Source of the DNA: Streptomyces sp. NBC_00193
Lineage (GTDB): Bacteria; Actinomycetota; Actinomycetes; Streptomycetales; Streptomycetaceae
Direction of reading: 5' to 3'
Length of the DNA: 64,000 nucleotides
Assembly (NCBI RefSeq): GCF_026342735.1
Contig: NZ_JAPEMM010000001.1
Coordinates: 5,456,001 to 5,520,000, forward strand
Each line of letters starts with the position of its first letter. The stretch's first letter is position 1. The translations under genes and the position numbers were made by a program. The notes beneath the pieces are model-generated. The model saw nothing but the letters and a program-made list of their open reading frames with translations. It was not told the origin of the DNA and made no database searches. Shown here piece by piece: positions 35,928-45,630 of the stretch.

Positions 35928-37277
35928 GTGGAACCGTTGCCCACGACAGCACGGACCGCGCCGTCCGCGACCACCACGGGGGTCACCTTGCGTCCAGCCG
36001 CCGGCGCCGCAGACGCACCGGGAAGCTCCGGCTTCTGGGTGGTGGGCGCGGTCCTCGTCCTGCTGATGCTCTCCTCCTCCGTCCCCTCCGCCCTCTACGT
36101 GCTCTACCAGCAGGAGTGGGGCCTGTCCTCCGGCATGATCACGGTGGTCTTCGCCCTGTACGCCGTCACCGTGCTCGGCGGACTCCTGCTGTTCGGCTCG
36201 CTGTCCGACACCCTCGGGAGACGGCCCGTCCTCGCCGCGGGGCTGGTCCTCGCGATCGTCTCCATGGGGCTGTTCGCCTCGGCCCGGGGGCTCGGCCTGC
36301 TGCTCGCCGCCCGCGCCGTGCAGGGGCTCGCGGTGGGCCTGGCCACCGGGGCCATGGGCGCCGCCCTGCTGGAACTCGCCCCGCGCACCCGGCCCGCGCT
36401 CGGCGCCCAGGTCAACAGCGCCGGGCCGACCGTGGGCATCGGCCTCGGCGGCATCGGGGCCGGGCTGCTGGTGCAGTACGCGCCCGCTCCGACGGTCCTG
36501 ACCTACCTGCTGCTGGTGGGGGCCTTCGCCGTCTCGCTGGTCGGGGTGGCCCGGATGGCGGAGAGCGCGCCGGGGCGGGCGGGCGGTGGCGGACCGGGCG
36601 GCAGCGGCGGTCCGGGCGGCGTCGTCGCGGGCGGTGGCACACCGGGCGGTGGCCGGTTCAAGATCACCCCGCACCGGATCCACATCCCCGCCGCCGTGCG
36701 CGGCCGCTTCGCCGTGCTGATCCTGACCATCGTGGCCGTCTGGTCGGTCGGCGGCTTCTACCTCTCCCTCGGCCCGCACCTGGCCCTCTCCCTGCTGGAG
36801 AGCGCCAACTACCTCGTCGGCGGTGCCACCGTGGCCCTCCTCGCCGGCGCCGCCACCGCCGCGCAGCTCCTGCTGGGCCGCACCGAGGCGCTGCACACCG
36901 CCGTCCTCGGACTGCTCGGCCTGCTCGGCGGGCTGGCCCTGGTGCTCCTCGCGCTCGGGCTCGGCTCGGCCCCCGTGTTCCTCGTGGCCACCGCGGTGCT
37001 CGGAGCCGGCTGGGGCGCAGCCTTCCTCGGCTCCTTCCGCGCGCTGAGCGCACTGGCCGAACCCGCGCACCGGGGCGAACTGACCGCCGCCGTCTACGTG
37101 TTCGCGTACCTCGCGATGAGCGTGCCGGCGGTGCTCGCCGGACTGCTCACCAACATCCACGGGCTGCACCGCACCTCGGTCGGCTTCATGGCCACCGTCG
37201 CCGCGGTGTGCGCGCTCGCCCTGCTGGCCACCCTTCGGCTGGCGGCCCGGACCAGGACGCAGGGGAGTACCGCATGA
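35928..37277 (+). CDS. MFS transporter
   Basis: A 449-aa membrane protein with about 12 predicted segments. The first is near 35-55 (FWVVGAVLVLLMLSSSVPSA) and the MFS loop 2-3 motif is GSLSDTLGRRPVL. Between the two halves is a Gly/Pro-rich cytoplasmic loop (AESAPGRAGGGGPGGSGGPG) of about 30 residues. GTG 35928 is preferred; the first 35 residues are a hydrophilic tail. It overlaps the histidine kinase by 4 bp. It is probably a drug or metabolite exporter; the direction and cargo cannot be told from sequence. Confidence 0.88.
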   Translation: MEPLPTTARTAPSATTTGVTLRPAAGAADAPGSSGFWVVGAVLVLLMLSSSVPSALYVLYQQEWGLSSGMITVVFALYAVTVLGGLLLFGSLSDTLGRRPVLAAGLVLAIVSMGLFASARGLGLLLAARAVQGLAVGLATGAMGAALLELAPRTRPALGAQVNSAGPTVGIGLGGIGAGLLVQYAPAPTVLTYLLLVGAFAVSLVGVARMAESAPGRAGGGGPGGSGGPGGVVAGGGTPGGGRFKITPHRIHIPAAVRGRFAVLILTIVAVWSVGGFYLSLGPHLALSLLESANYLVGGATVALLAGAATAAQLLLGRTEALHTAVLGLLGLLGGLALVLLALGLGSAPVFLVATAVLGAGWGAAFLGSFRALSALAEPAHRGELTAAVYVFAYLAMSVPAVLAGLLTNIHGLHRTSVGFMATVAAVCALALLATLRLAARTRTQGSTA

Positions 37278-38842
37278 GCGGGATCCCGGGCGCGCCCGCG
37301 CTGCGCACCGCCCTGCGCGGGCTGGAGATCTTCGAGGGCCTCACCGAGGAACAGCTGGACTGGCTGGTCTCGGTCTCCGAACCCCGGGTGCTCGCCGACG
37401 GCGAGGTCCTCTTCCGGGACGGGGAGGAGGCCACGGGCTTCCACGTGCTGCTCTCCGGGGGCCTGGTGGTCACCAAGGTCGTCGACGGCCGCGAGGAGGT
37501 CCTGACCCGGCACTCCACCGAGGTGGAGAGCGCGGCCGCCGAGGACCACGACGGCAAACCCTCGGCCGCGCACCGGTTCACCGGCGAGCTGCCGCTGCTG
37601 ACGGACGGGGCGTACGTGGCCACGGCCGCGGCGAGCGGCCCGGCCACCACCGTGGTGGCGTACGCGAAGCCGGTCTTCTTCGAGATGCTGACCCGCTGCC
37701 ACGGGGTGGCCGCCGTACTGATCCCCGTACTGGCCTGGCGCATCAAGTCGTCCGAGGTCCAGGCCCGCAAACGGGCGACCGTCGAAGCGCTGGGCACCCT
37801 CGCGGCCGGCCTCGCGCACGAGCTGAACAATCCCGCCGCGGCCGTGGCCCGGGCCGCGCAGGAACTGGCGCCCGCCCTGGACCAGCTCACGCGCACGGCC
37901 CAGGCCTGGGGCGCGGCCGCCACCGATGCCGAGCGCTCCGTCTTCGACCAGCTCGCCGACGAGCTGGACAAGGCGGCGCCGCCGGTGGTCACCGACCCGC
38001 TGGCCCAGGCGGACGCGGAGGAGGAGATCGCCGACTGGGCCGAGGAAGCGGGTGCGGAGCGGGCGGGGCTGCTCGGCTCCGGGGTCTCCGACCTCGGACT
38101 GGACCTGGGCGGGCTGCTGGAGCGGCTGGAGGGGGTCGGCGAGCGGGCGCTGCCCGCGGCCCTGGACCACCTGGCGGCCCTCCTGGAGATCCGTTCGCTC
38201 GCCGCCGAGCTGCGGGCGGCCGGTCCGCGGATCTCCCAACTGGTGTCGGCCACCCGGGATTACGCCAATCTCGACCGGGCCCCCGAGCAGCGCTTCGCCG
38301 TGACCGACGGACTGGAGAACACGCTGGTCGTGCTGCGTGCCAAGCTCGCGGGGATCGGGATCGTGCGCGCGTACGACCCGGACCTGCCCGAACTGACAGG
38401 CTATCCGAGCGAGTTGAACCAGGTGTGGACCAACCTGGTCGACAACGCCGCGGCCGCCATGGAAGGCGCCGGAACCCTCACCCTGCGTGCCCGGGTCGAA
38501 GGCGTCTGTCTTGTGGTGGAGATCGCGGACACCGGCTCGGGCATCCCCGAGGAATCCCTCCCGAGGATCTTCGAGCCCTTCTACACGACCAAGGACGTGG
38601 GCAAGGGCACGGGCCTCGGTCTGCACCTCAGCTACCGCATCGTGACCCAGCGCCACCACGGCTCGATCACGGCCCGCTCGCGCCCGGGGGAGACCCGGAT
38701 GACCGTCCGGCTGCCGCTGGCCGGGACCGATCCGGCCTGCGCCGTGCCGGCCGTGGATCCCCTGGACCCCCTGGATCCCACGGACCCCACAGATTCCACC
38801 GATCCCGCAGATTCCACCGATCCATCCCCATCGAAGAGCTGA
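37274..38842 (+). CDS. cNMP-binding-domain histidine kinase with DPx repeat tail
   Basis: A 522-aa cytoplasmic sensor kinase. An N-terminal cyclic-nucleotide-binding-like domain (about 10-140; IFEGLTEEQLDWLVSVSEPR, LADGEVLFRDGEEATGFHVL) precedes a dimerisation helix with phospho-acceptor His in GLAHELNNPAAAVAR. The catalytic core has the N-box TNLVDNAAAAMEG, G1 DTGSGIPEESLPRIFEP, and G2 FYTTKDVGKGTGLGLHL. The last 35 residues hold eight DPx-type tripeptides (38756-38827). It overlaps the MFS gene (ATGA). Its likely partner is the receiver/TrxR-like protein at 13087-14850, which diverges from the opposite end of the run. Confidence 0.87.
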   Translation: MSGIPGAPALRTALRGLEIFEGLTEEQLDWLVSVSEPRVLADGEVLFRDGEEATGFHVLLSGGLVVTKVVDGREEVLTRHSTEVESAAAEDHDGKPSAAHRFTGELPLLTDGAYVATAAASGPATTVVAYAKPVFFEMLTRCHGVAAVLIPVLAWRIKSSEVQARKRATVEALGTLAAGLAHELNNPAAAVARAAQELAPALDQLTRTAQAWGAAATDAERSVFDQLADELDKAAPPVVTDPLAQADAEEEIADWAEEAGAERAGLLGSGVSDLGLDLGGLLERLEGVGERALPAALDHLAALLEIRSLAAELRAAGPRISQLVSATRDYANLDRAPEQRFAVTDGLENTLVVLRAKLAGIGIVRAYDPDLPELTGYPSELNQVWTNLVDNAAAAMEGAGTLTLRARVEGVCLVVEIADTGSGIPEESLPRIFEPFYTTKDVGKGTGLGLHLSYRIVTQRHHGSITARSRPGETRMTVRLPLAGTDPACAVPAVDPLDPLDPTDPTDSTDPADSTDPSPSKS

Positions 38843-38854
38843 AAGGGAGTCGAC

Positions 38855-39196
38855 ATGCCCAAGTACGACATCTCCACGCTGCACCCGGTGTTCGTCCGGC
38901 AGATGGACGCGCTCGCCGCCCTGGACATCGAGGCGGTCATGAAGAACTACACCGACGACGCCGTGCTGTTGCGCTTCGAGGGCGTCTCCGTCGGCATCGA
39001 CGCGGTGCGCGAGACGTTCACCGGGTACCTGACGGTGAAGCCCACCCTCGTGGAGCTCCAGGAGTACGTCGAGACCGACGACACCATCTTCTACCGGGCG
39101 ATCATGAACCTGAACGGCGAACCGGAGCACGCGTTCGGGACGCTCGTCGTCCGCGATGGCCGGATCTGGCGGCAGACTGCCGGATTCGGCGGCTGA
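38855..39196 (+). CDS. NTF2/SnoaL-like protein (fourth in the window)
   Basis: A 113-aa NTF2-fold protein: HPVFVRQMDALAALDIEAVM, then NYTDDAVLLRFEGVSVGIDA, ending GTLVVRDGRIWRQTAGF. It belongs to the SnoaL/SgcJ-like ketosteroid-isomerase fold. AAGGGAGT precedes ATG 38855, 12 bp after the kinase stop. It closes the contiguous run; a 101-bp gap follows before the TMEM175 gene. Function unknown. Confidence 0.82.
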   Translation: MPKYDISTLHPVFVRQMDALAALDIEAVMKNYTDDAVLLRFEGVSVGIDAVRETFTGYLTVKPTLVELQEYVETDDTIFYRAIMNLNGEPEHAFGTLVVRDGRIWRQTAGFGG

Positions 39197-39297
39197 TTGG
39201 GGAAATCTGGGTAGCGTGTGCGGGGAGGGTGGGGATGCACGCCCTCCCCGTATGTGCGACAGCCGTAGATATATGCAAGAAGCGTGAAGGGGAGGTC

Positions 39298-39945
39298 ATG
39301 GAAACGGAAACCGGCCGGGTCGAGGCATTCAGTGATGGCGTATTCGCGGTCATCATCACCATCCTTGTCCTGGAATTGAAAGTTCCGGAAGAAACCGGAT
39401 CCGACTTCTGGCACGGAGTGCGCGAGCAGTGGCCGCACTACGCCGCCTATGTGGTGAGCTTCCTCATCATCGGAGTGATGTGGGTGAACCACCACACCAT
39501 CTTCAGTCACATCAAGCGCGTCGACCGTCCTTTGCTGTTCCTGAACCTCCTGGTGCTGATGGTCGTCTCGGTGGTCCCGTACACGACCAATGTGCTCGCC
39601 GAACACCTCATGGAGGAAGGCGGGTCGGCCAATGCGGCGGCCGTCCTCTACAGTCTGCTCACCGTGGCCTACGCCTTGGCGTTCCTGGCCTTCTGGTGGT
39701 ACGTCACCCGGGTCGGACACCTCTTCCACGATCAGGTGGACAAGGCCGGCGCCCGAGCCACCAGGGTCCGCTTCGGTCTGGGTGCGATCGCCTACCCTTT
39801 GACCGTCGTCCTGGCCTTCGTCTCCGCTCCGCTCACTCTCGTCGCACACTTCCTGATCGCGCTCTACTATGCGGCGAACCAGATCCCCATCCCCCTCGTG
39901 GTAGAGGAAGAGCGGCTCGAAACTGCCAGCGACCTCAGGAAGTAG
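39298..39945 (+). CDS. TMEM175-family (DUF1211) potassium-channel-like membrane protein
   Basis: A 215-aa protein with six predicted membrane helices. The family signature RVEAFSDGVFAVIITIL is at the start (R-x3-FSDGVFA, the K+ filter helix). VSFLIIGVMWVNHHTIFSHI is the second hallmark. GGGGAGG lies just before ATG 39298, the strongest RBS in the neighbourhood. Bacterial TMEM175 proteins form weakly selective K+ channels. It is transcribed in the direction of the upstream run but separated by 101 bp. Confidence 0.9.
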   Translation: METETGRVEAFSDGVFAVIITILVLELKVPEETGSDFWHGVREQWPHYAAYVVSFLIIGVMWVNHHTIFSHIKRVDRPLLFLNLLVLMVVSVVPYTTNVLAEHLMEEGGSANAAAVLYSLLTVAYALAFLAFWWYVTRVGHLFHDQVDKAGARATRVRFGLGAIAYPLTVVLAFVSAPLTLVAHFLIALYYAANQIPIPLVVEEERLETASDLRK

Positions 39946-40017
39946 CCGCCGGGACCTACGGCCGATATCCGCGGTCAAGTAGGGTAATGGATCTAGCTGG
40001 TCGCGGGGGAGGCCCAG

Positions 40018-41328
40018 ATGGCTCGCGTAGTCCTGCCGGAGGAATCCACGAAGGAAATCTCCGAATTGATCGATGTTCTGATCTCGCTCTTCTTCGAGTC
40101 GTTACCCCGGCGGGACCAGCGAAACTGGGCCCGCGTATACCTGAACGGCCTGGTGCGGACCAACGGCAAGAAAACAATTCGTAACATCGCCGGAACCGGG
40201 GCCAGTTCCGTCGAGCAGAGCCTCCAGCAGTTCATCAGCAAGTCCCCCTGGGACTGGACCCCCGTCCGCCGCTCCCTCGCCCAGCACCTCGAACGCACCG
40301 CGCAGCGCCCGCTGGCCTGGGTGGTGCAGCCCATGGTCATCGAGAAGGCGGGCGACCGATCGGTCGGCGTGGGGCGGCAGTTCGTCCCCCAGCTGGGCCG
40401 CACCGCCAACTGTCAGCAGGCCAGCGGGATCTGGCTCACCTCCAGCGATGCCGGCTTCCCCGTCGAATGGACCCTCACCCTCCCCGGGCCCTGGACGGCG
40501 GAACTCCTGCGGCGCCGGCGGGCCGGGATCCCCGACACGGCCCGCTCGCTCACCCCCGCACAGGACGCGATACACGCGGTCCAGCGGATGGCCGCCACCT
40601 GGCAACTCCAGCGCAGGCCCGTGGTGATGGAAGTCTCCAACAGCGAACTGCCGCAGTGCATCGAGTCGTTCTCCCTGCAGGACATCCCCTTCGTATTCAA
40701 AGTGGACGGCACCCTGCCCGTCTCCTTCGGCGGGGCGGGCCGGCACAAACCCGGCCCGCACACCGCGCCGGCCCGCGAGCTCATCGACTCCCTGCGCTCC
40801 CAGCGCCGCGTCGTCGAATGGACCCGGCACGGCCGCGCCGAGGGAGCGGTCACCCTGCTCACCTCGGCCGCCATCTTCGCCACCCCCGGCGAGGACCGCC
40901 TCGTACCGGCGCCGCCCACCCCGCTGCTGCTCGTCGGGGCCTGGACCGAGACCGCCCTGCTGCCCTCGGAGTTCTGGATCACCAACATCGGAGACCGGCC
41001 GCTCGCGCAGCTGTTCCTCCTCGCCAAACTCACCGACCGGGTCGCGCTCGACTTCACCGAGGTCTGCGAGCCCGCCGGAATCCGCGATTTCGAGGGCCGC
41101 TCCTTCCGCGGCTGGCACCACCACGCCACCCTCGCCAGCGTCGCCCACGCCGCGATGCTGCTGGGCGCGCGCGGACGGGGCCCGCACCCGTCCCCGCCCG
41201 AGCCGTACCCCGGCCCGGCCCGGACCGCCCCCACCCGTACGGTCGCCGCCCACGCCGCGGGCCCTGCGACGCTGCCGCCGAGACCGGTCATCCCCGGGCA
41301 GAGCCCGCGCCGCGAGTACATCCGCTGA
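40018..41328 (+). CDS. IS701-type transposase, apparently domesticated and catalytically inactive, with TTA codon
   Basis: A 436-aa protein homologous to IS701 (DDE_5) transposases: RNWARVYLNGLVRTNGKKTI, SVGVGRQFVPQLGRTANCQQ, DFEGRSFRGWHHHATLASV. Where active members read W-V/I-I-DDT-x-FPK-K, this one reads WVVQPMVIEKAGDR, so the first aspartate pair is gone; the second site (family VVADAGYGD) reads VVMEVSNSE. The downstream Glu is kept (TEVCE). No terminal inverted repeats or target duplications were seen. Codon 29 is TTA (40102-40104). The stop overlaps xdhC (TGATG). It may be a DNA-binding regulator derived from a transposase. The comparison is from memory. Confidence 0.82.
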   Translation: MARVVLPEESTKEISELIDVLISLFFESLPRRDQRNWARVYLNGLVRTNGKKTIRNIAGTGASSVEQSLQQFISKSPWDWTPVRRSLAQHLERTAQRPLAWVVQPMVIEKAGDRSVGVGRQFVPQLGRTANCQQASGIWLTSSDAGFPVEWTLTLPGPWTAELLRRRRAGIPDTARSLTPAQDAIHAVQRMAATWQLQRRPVVMEVSNSELPQCIESFSLQDIPFVFKVDGTLPVSFGGAGRHKPGPHTAPARELIDSLRSQRRVVEWTRHGRAEGAVTLLTSAAIFATPGEDRLVPAPPTPLLLVGAWTETALLPSEFWITNIGDRPLAQLFLLAKLTDRVALDFTEVCEPAGIRDFEGRSFRGWHHHATLASVAHAAMLLGARGRGPHPSPPEPYPGPARTAPTRTVAAHAAGPATLPPRPVIPGQSPRREYIR

Positions 41329-42491
41329 TGCTCGACATCGCCGAAGAGCTACGCGCGTGGTGCGCCGCCGGACGGGACTTCGCGGTGGCCACGGTGGTCG
41401 CCGTCAGCGGCAGCGCACCGCGCGGCCCGGGCGCCTCCCTGGCCGTCGACGCCGGGGGCACCGCACTCGGCTCCCTCTCCGGGGGCTGTGTCGAATCCGC
41501 CGTGCACGAGCTGTGCCTGGAGGCGATCACCTCCGGGCGGAGCAGCGTGCACCGCTTCGGATACAGCGACGACGACGCCTTCGCGGTAGGGCTGACCTGC
41601 GGGGGCGTCCTCGACGTGCTGATCACCCCGGTGCGCCGCCATGACCCCGTGCGGCCCGTCATCGGCGCCGTGCTCGACGCGGCCTGCCACGGAGCCCGCT
41701 CCGCACTGGGCCGGGTGGTCCACGGGGCGCCGGAGCAGCTCGGCCGGGCCATCGCCGTGCACGCCGACGGTTCCTACGAGGGACGCCTCGGCGGGGGCGC
41801 CGAGCTGGACCGGGCCGCCGCCGAGCGGGTCCGGGGCTGGCTCGCCGCGGGCCGCACCGGCACCGCCGAGCTGGGCACGGCCGGCGGGCTCTGCGGGCAG
41901 CCGCTGACCCTGCTCGTCGAATCGGCCGCCGAGCGGCCCCGGCTGCTGGTCTACGGGGCCATCGACTTCGCCGCCGCCCTCACCCGCATCGGCGCCTTCC
42001 TGGGCTACCGGGTCACGGTGTGCGACGCCCGGCCCGTCTTCGTCACCCCCGCCCGGTTCCCCGACGCGGACGAGGCGGTCGTGGACTGGCCGCACCGGCA
42101 CCTGGCCGCGGAGTGGGAAGCGGGCCGCCTGGACTCCCGTACGGCGGTGTGCGTCCTGACCCACGACGCCAAGTTCGACGTCCCGCTGCTGACGCTCGCG
42201 CTGCGGCTGCCGCTCGGGTACGTGGGAGCCATGGGCTCGCGCCGCACCCACGAGGAGCGGGCGCGGCGGCTGCGGGCGGAGGGCGTGCCGGCGGCCGCGC
42301 TGGCCCGGCTGCGCTCACCGATCGGCCTGGACCTCGGCGGGGCGACCCCCGAGGAGACCGCGCTCGCCATCGCCGCCGAGTTCACGGCCGTGCGGTACGC
42401 GGGAACGATTCTCCCGCTGGCCTGGAGCAAGGGCGCCGTCCACGGCCGGGCGGACCCGCCGCTGCCCGTCCCCAGGGCCAAGGTCCCGTAG
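41328..42491 (+). CDS. XdhC-family molybdenum cofactor maturation protein
   Basis: A 387-aa XdhC/CoxF-family protein, which binds and sulfurates molybdenum cofactor before insertion into xanthine dehydrogenase-type enzymes. The N-terminal XdhC domain has FAVATVVAVSGSAPRGPG and GSLSGGCVESAVHE; the C-terminal Rossmann domain has PRLLVYGAIDFAAALTRIGA and GYVGAMGSRRTHEERARRL. The nucleotide loop reads YGAID rather than the usual GAGH, a possible change. ATG 41328 overlaps the transposase-like stop. It is probably dedicated to the hydroxylase at 32136-35901, though 5.4 kb away. Confidence 0.88.
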   Translation: MLDIAEELRAWCAAGRDFAVATVVAVSGSAPRGPGASLAVDAGGTALGSLSGGCVESAVHELCLEAITSGRSSVHRFGYSDDDAFAVGLTCGGVLDVLITPVRRHDPVRPVIGAVLDAACHGARSALGRVVHGAPEQLGRAIAVHADGSYEGRLGGGAELDRAAAERVRGWLAAGRTGTAELGTAGGLCGQPLTLLVESAAERPRLLVYGAIDFAAALTRIGAFLGYRVTVCDARPVFVTPARFPDADEAVVDWPHRHLAAEWEAGRLDSRTAVCVLTHDAKFDVPLLTLALRLPLGYVGAMGSRRTHEERARRLRAEGVPAAALARLRSPIGLDLGGATPEETALAIAAEFTAVRYAGTILPLAWSKGAVHGRADPPLPVPRAKVP

Positions 42492-42565
42492 AACGAGGGC
42501 CGAGGTCCCGTAGGAAGCGACCATCCGGCCCCAAATGTCATGGACGTTTCGCCGGGGCGGTGTGA

Positions 42566-44092
<1,527 letters not shown>

Positions 44093-44104
44093 TCACCGCC
44101 TCAC

Positions 44105-44142
44105 CACTGCGCCGGGGTCCCCGTGGGGGCCCCGGCGCAGTG
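44105..44142 (+). terminator. GC-rich hairpin after guaB1
   Basis: cactgcgccggggtcccc and ggggccccggcgcagtg pair with one unmatched base around a 3-base loop, starting 13 bp after the guaB1 stop. It has no T-tract but is a strong candidate terminator. Confidence 0.75.
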
Positions 44143-44243
44143 CTGTCCGCCGTCCGTCCGAGTGCTGCGCTAGCGCCCCGGCCCAGACTGTCGAGCGCCG
44201 ACGACGCGTCGTGCTGCCCCGGGCCGTGGAGAGGTGAAGACAG

Positions 44244-45509
44244 GTGGACACGTTCAGCTTCAGCCGAGACTTCGGGCGGACTTCCGTCGTCGCTCCCGAG
44301 GCGGTGGTGCGGGAGGACGAGGGCGACACCGTGGCGCGGGCGATGCGCGAGGCGGCCGCGGCGGGCCGGGACGCGACCGTCCGGGGAGCCGGCCGCTCGA
44401 CCAACACCCAGACGCTGTCCCCCGGGGTCGTCATCGACAATTACCGACCCGAGGCGATCCCGCGGTTCGTCGGGGACGATCACCGCGTAGAGGTGCCGAG
44501 CGGGATCACCTGGCTCGAACTGGAGAAATGGCTCAACCGGCACGGCCGCTCCAATCCCGTCCTCCCCAGCTACCTCGACATCACCGTGGGCGGAAACCTC
44601 TCCATCGGGGGATTCGGCCTCGCCTCCTGCCGTTCCGGCATCCAGAGCGACCAGGTCCACGAGATCGAGCTCGTCGACGGAACCGGCCGCTCCCTGCGGT
44701 GCTCCGACCGGGAGAACTCCGAGCTGTTCCGCTACGCCCTCGGCGGCCTGGGCCAGGTGGGATTCATCAAGAAGGTGGTCCTGCGGACGGTTCCGTACCG
44801 GCCCGTCACCCGTGCGGCCCGGATCGAGCACACGGGCCTCGCCGACCTCACGGAATTCATGAGGCACGGCGTGCAGGAGCCGTGGGTGTCGAGCTTCTTC
44901 GGCATGTACGACCGGGCCGCCTGGTACTCGCACGTATCGCTCACCGACGACGCACCCGCGCCCGCGGATCCGGCGCAGGAGTTCCTGGTTCCGGACTACA
45001 TGCTCTTCAGTCACGGAGAGACCGCGAAGCACCTCCACCACCTGCTCGAAGAGGACTCCCACGCGAACATGTGGGTGGACCACGTCTTCGACGAGGAGGG
45101 CTTCAAGCTCTTCACCGAGAAGGTGGAGGGCATGCTCGACGCGTACCCGCTCTCCGAAACCCTGGTCGCCCTGTACTTCCTGGTGATCCGCCGCCCCGAA
45201 TCGGCCACCCCCTTCGTCCTCGCGCCCGTGGTGGACGCCCCGGTCCAGTACCTGATCGGCATCTTCACGGCCGCGCGGACCGATGACTCCCGCGGGATCT
45301 CCGAGACCAAGCGCGTCCTGCGGGAACTGCTGGAAGCCTGCGCGGAGGCCAAGGGCCGTCCGTACCTCTACGGCACCCACGACTTCGACACGGAGCTGCT
45401 GGAGCGCATCTACGGGGCCCCGGCCCTCCGGCGCCTGCGGGAACTGCGCGAGGAGCACGCGCTGACCCACTTCGCCACCCGGGCCTTCGGGGACGTACGG
45501 CCGTCATAG
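44244..45509 (+). CDS. FAD-binding (PCMH-type) oxidoreductase, cytokinin dehydrogenase-like
   Basis: A 421-aa flavoprotein. The N-terminal FAD_binding_4 half has ATVRGAGRSTNTQTLSPG and VGGNLSIGGFGLASCRSG, like cytokinin oxidases and other VAO-family enzymes. The usual His of the GHS motif for covalent FAD is absent (VRGAGRST), so FAD is probably non-covalent. There is no signal peptide. The substrate-binding cap is about 200-390. GTG 44244 follows GGAGAGGTG. It stands alone between guaB1 and a VOC gene. Substrate unknown; the cytokinin label refers to resemblance only. Confidence 0.85.
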   Translation: MDTFSFSRDFGRTSVVAPEAVVREDEGDTVARAMREAAAAGRDATVRGAGRSTNTQTLSPGVVIDNYRPEAIPRFVGDDHRVEVPSGITWLELEKWLNRHGRSNPVLPSYLDITVGGNLSIGGFGLASCRSGIQSDQVHEIELVDGTGRSLRCSDRENSELFRYALGGLGQVGFIKKVVLRTVPYRPVTRAARIEHTGLADLTEFMRHGVQEPWVSSFFGMYDRAAWYSHVSLTDDAPAPADPAQEFLVPDYMLFSHGETAKHLHHLLEEDSHANMWVDHVFDEEGFKLFTEKVEGMLDAYPLSETLVALYFLVIRRPESATPFVLAPVVDAPVQYLIGIFTAARTDDSRGISETKRVLRELLEACAEAKGRPYLYGTHDFDTELLERIYGAPALRRLRELREEHALTHFATRAFGDVRPS

Positions 45510-45510
45510 C

Positions 45511-45563
45511 GGCCCCGCCCGCCCCGCCCGCCCGCCCCGCCCGCCCTGCCCGCCCCGCCCGCG
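45511..45563. repeat. Low-complexity CCCGC tandem tract
   Basis: Near-perfect repeats of cccgcccgcc fill the spacer between the FAD oxidoreductase and the VOC gene, with one substitution (ccctgcc). It lies just after the oxidoreductase stop and could be prone to slippage. Confidence 0.7.
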
Positions 45564-45630
45564 GACCGACGGGCGGGGGCAGGTGTCCGGTGCCACGCTG
45601 GTCGTACTCGACCCGCGAAAGGCAGTCGTC

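Noticed and set aside
40018-41328. Annotating an active insertion sequence
   Set aside because: No terminal inverted repeats, no target duplication, in-frame coupling to xdhC, and apparent loss of catalytic aspartates.
44244-45509. Cytokinin dehydrogenase
   Set aside because: Only general FAD_binding_4 resemblance; the covalent-flavin His is missing and no cytokinin-specific residues can be claimed.
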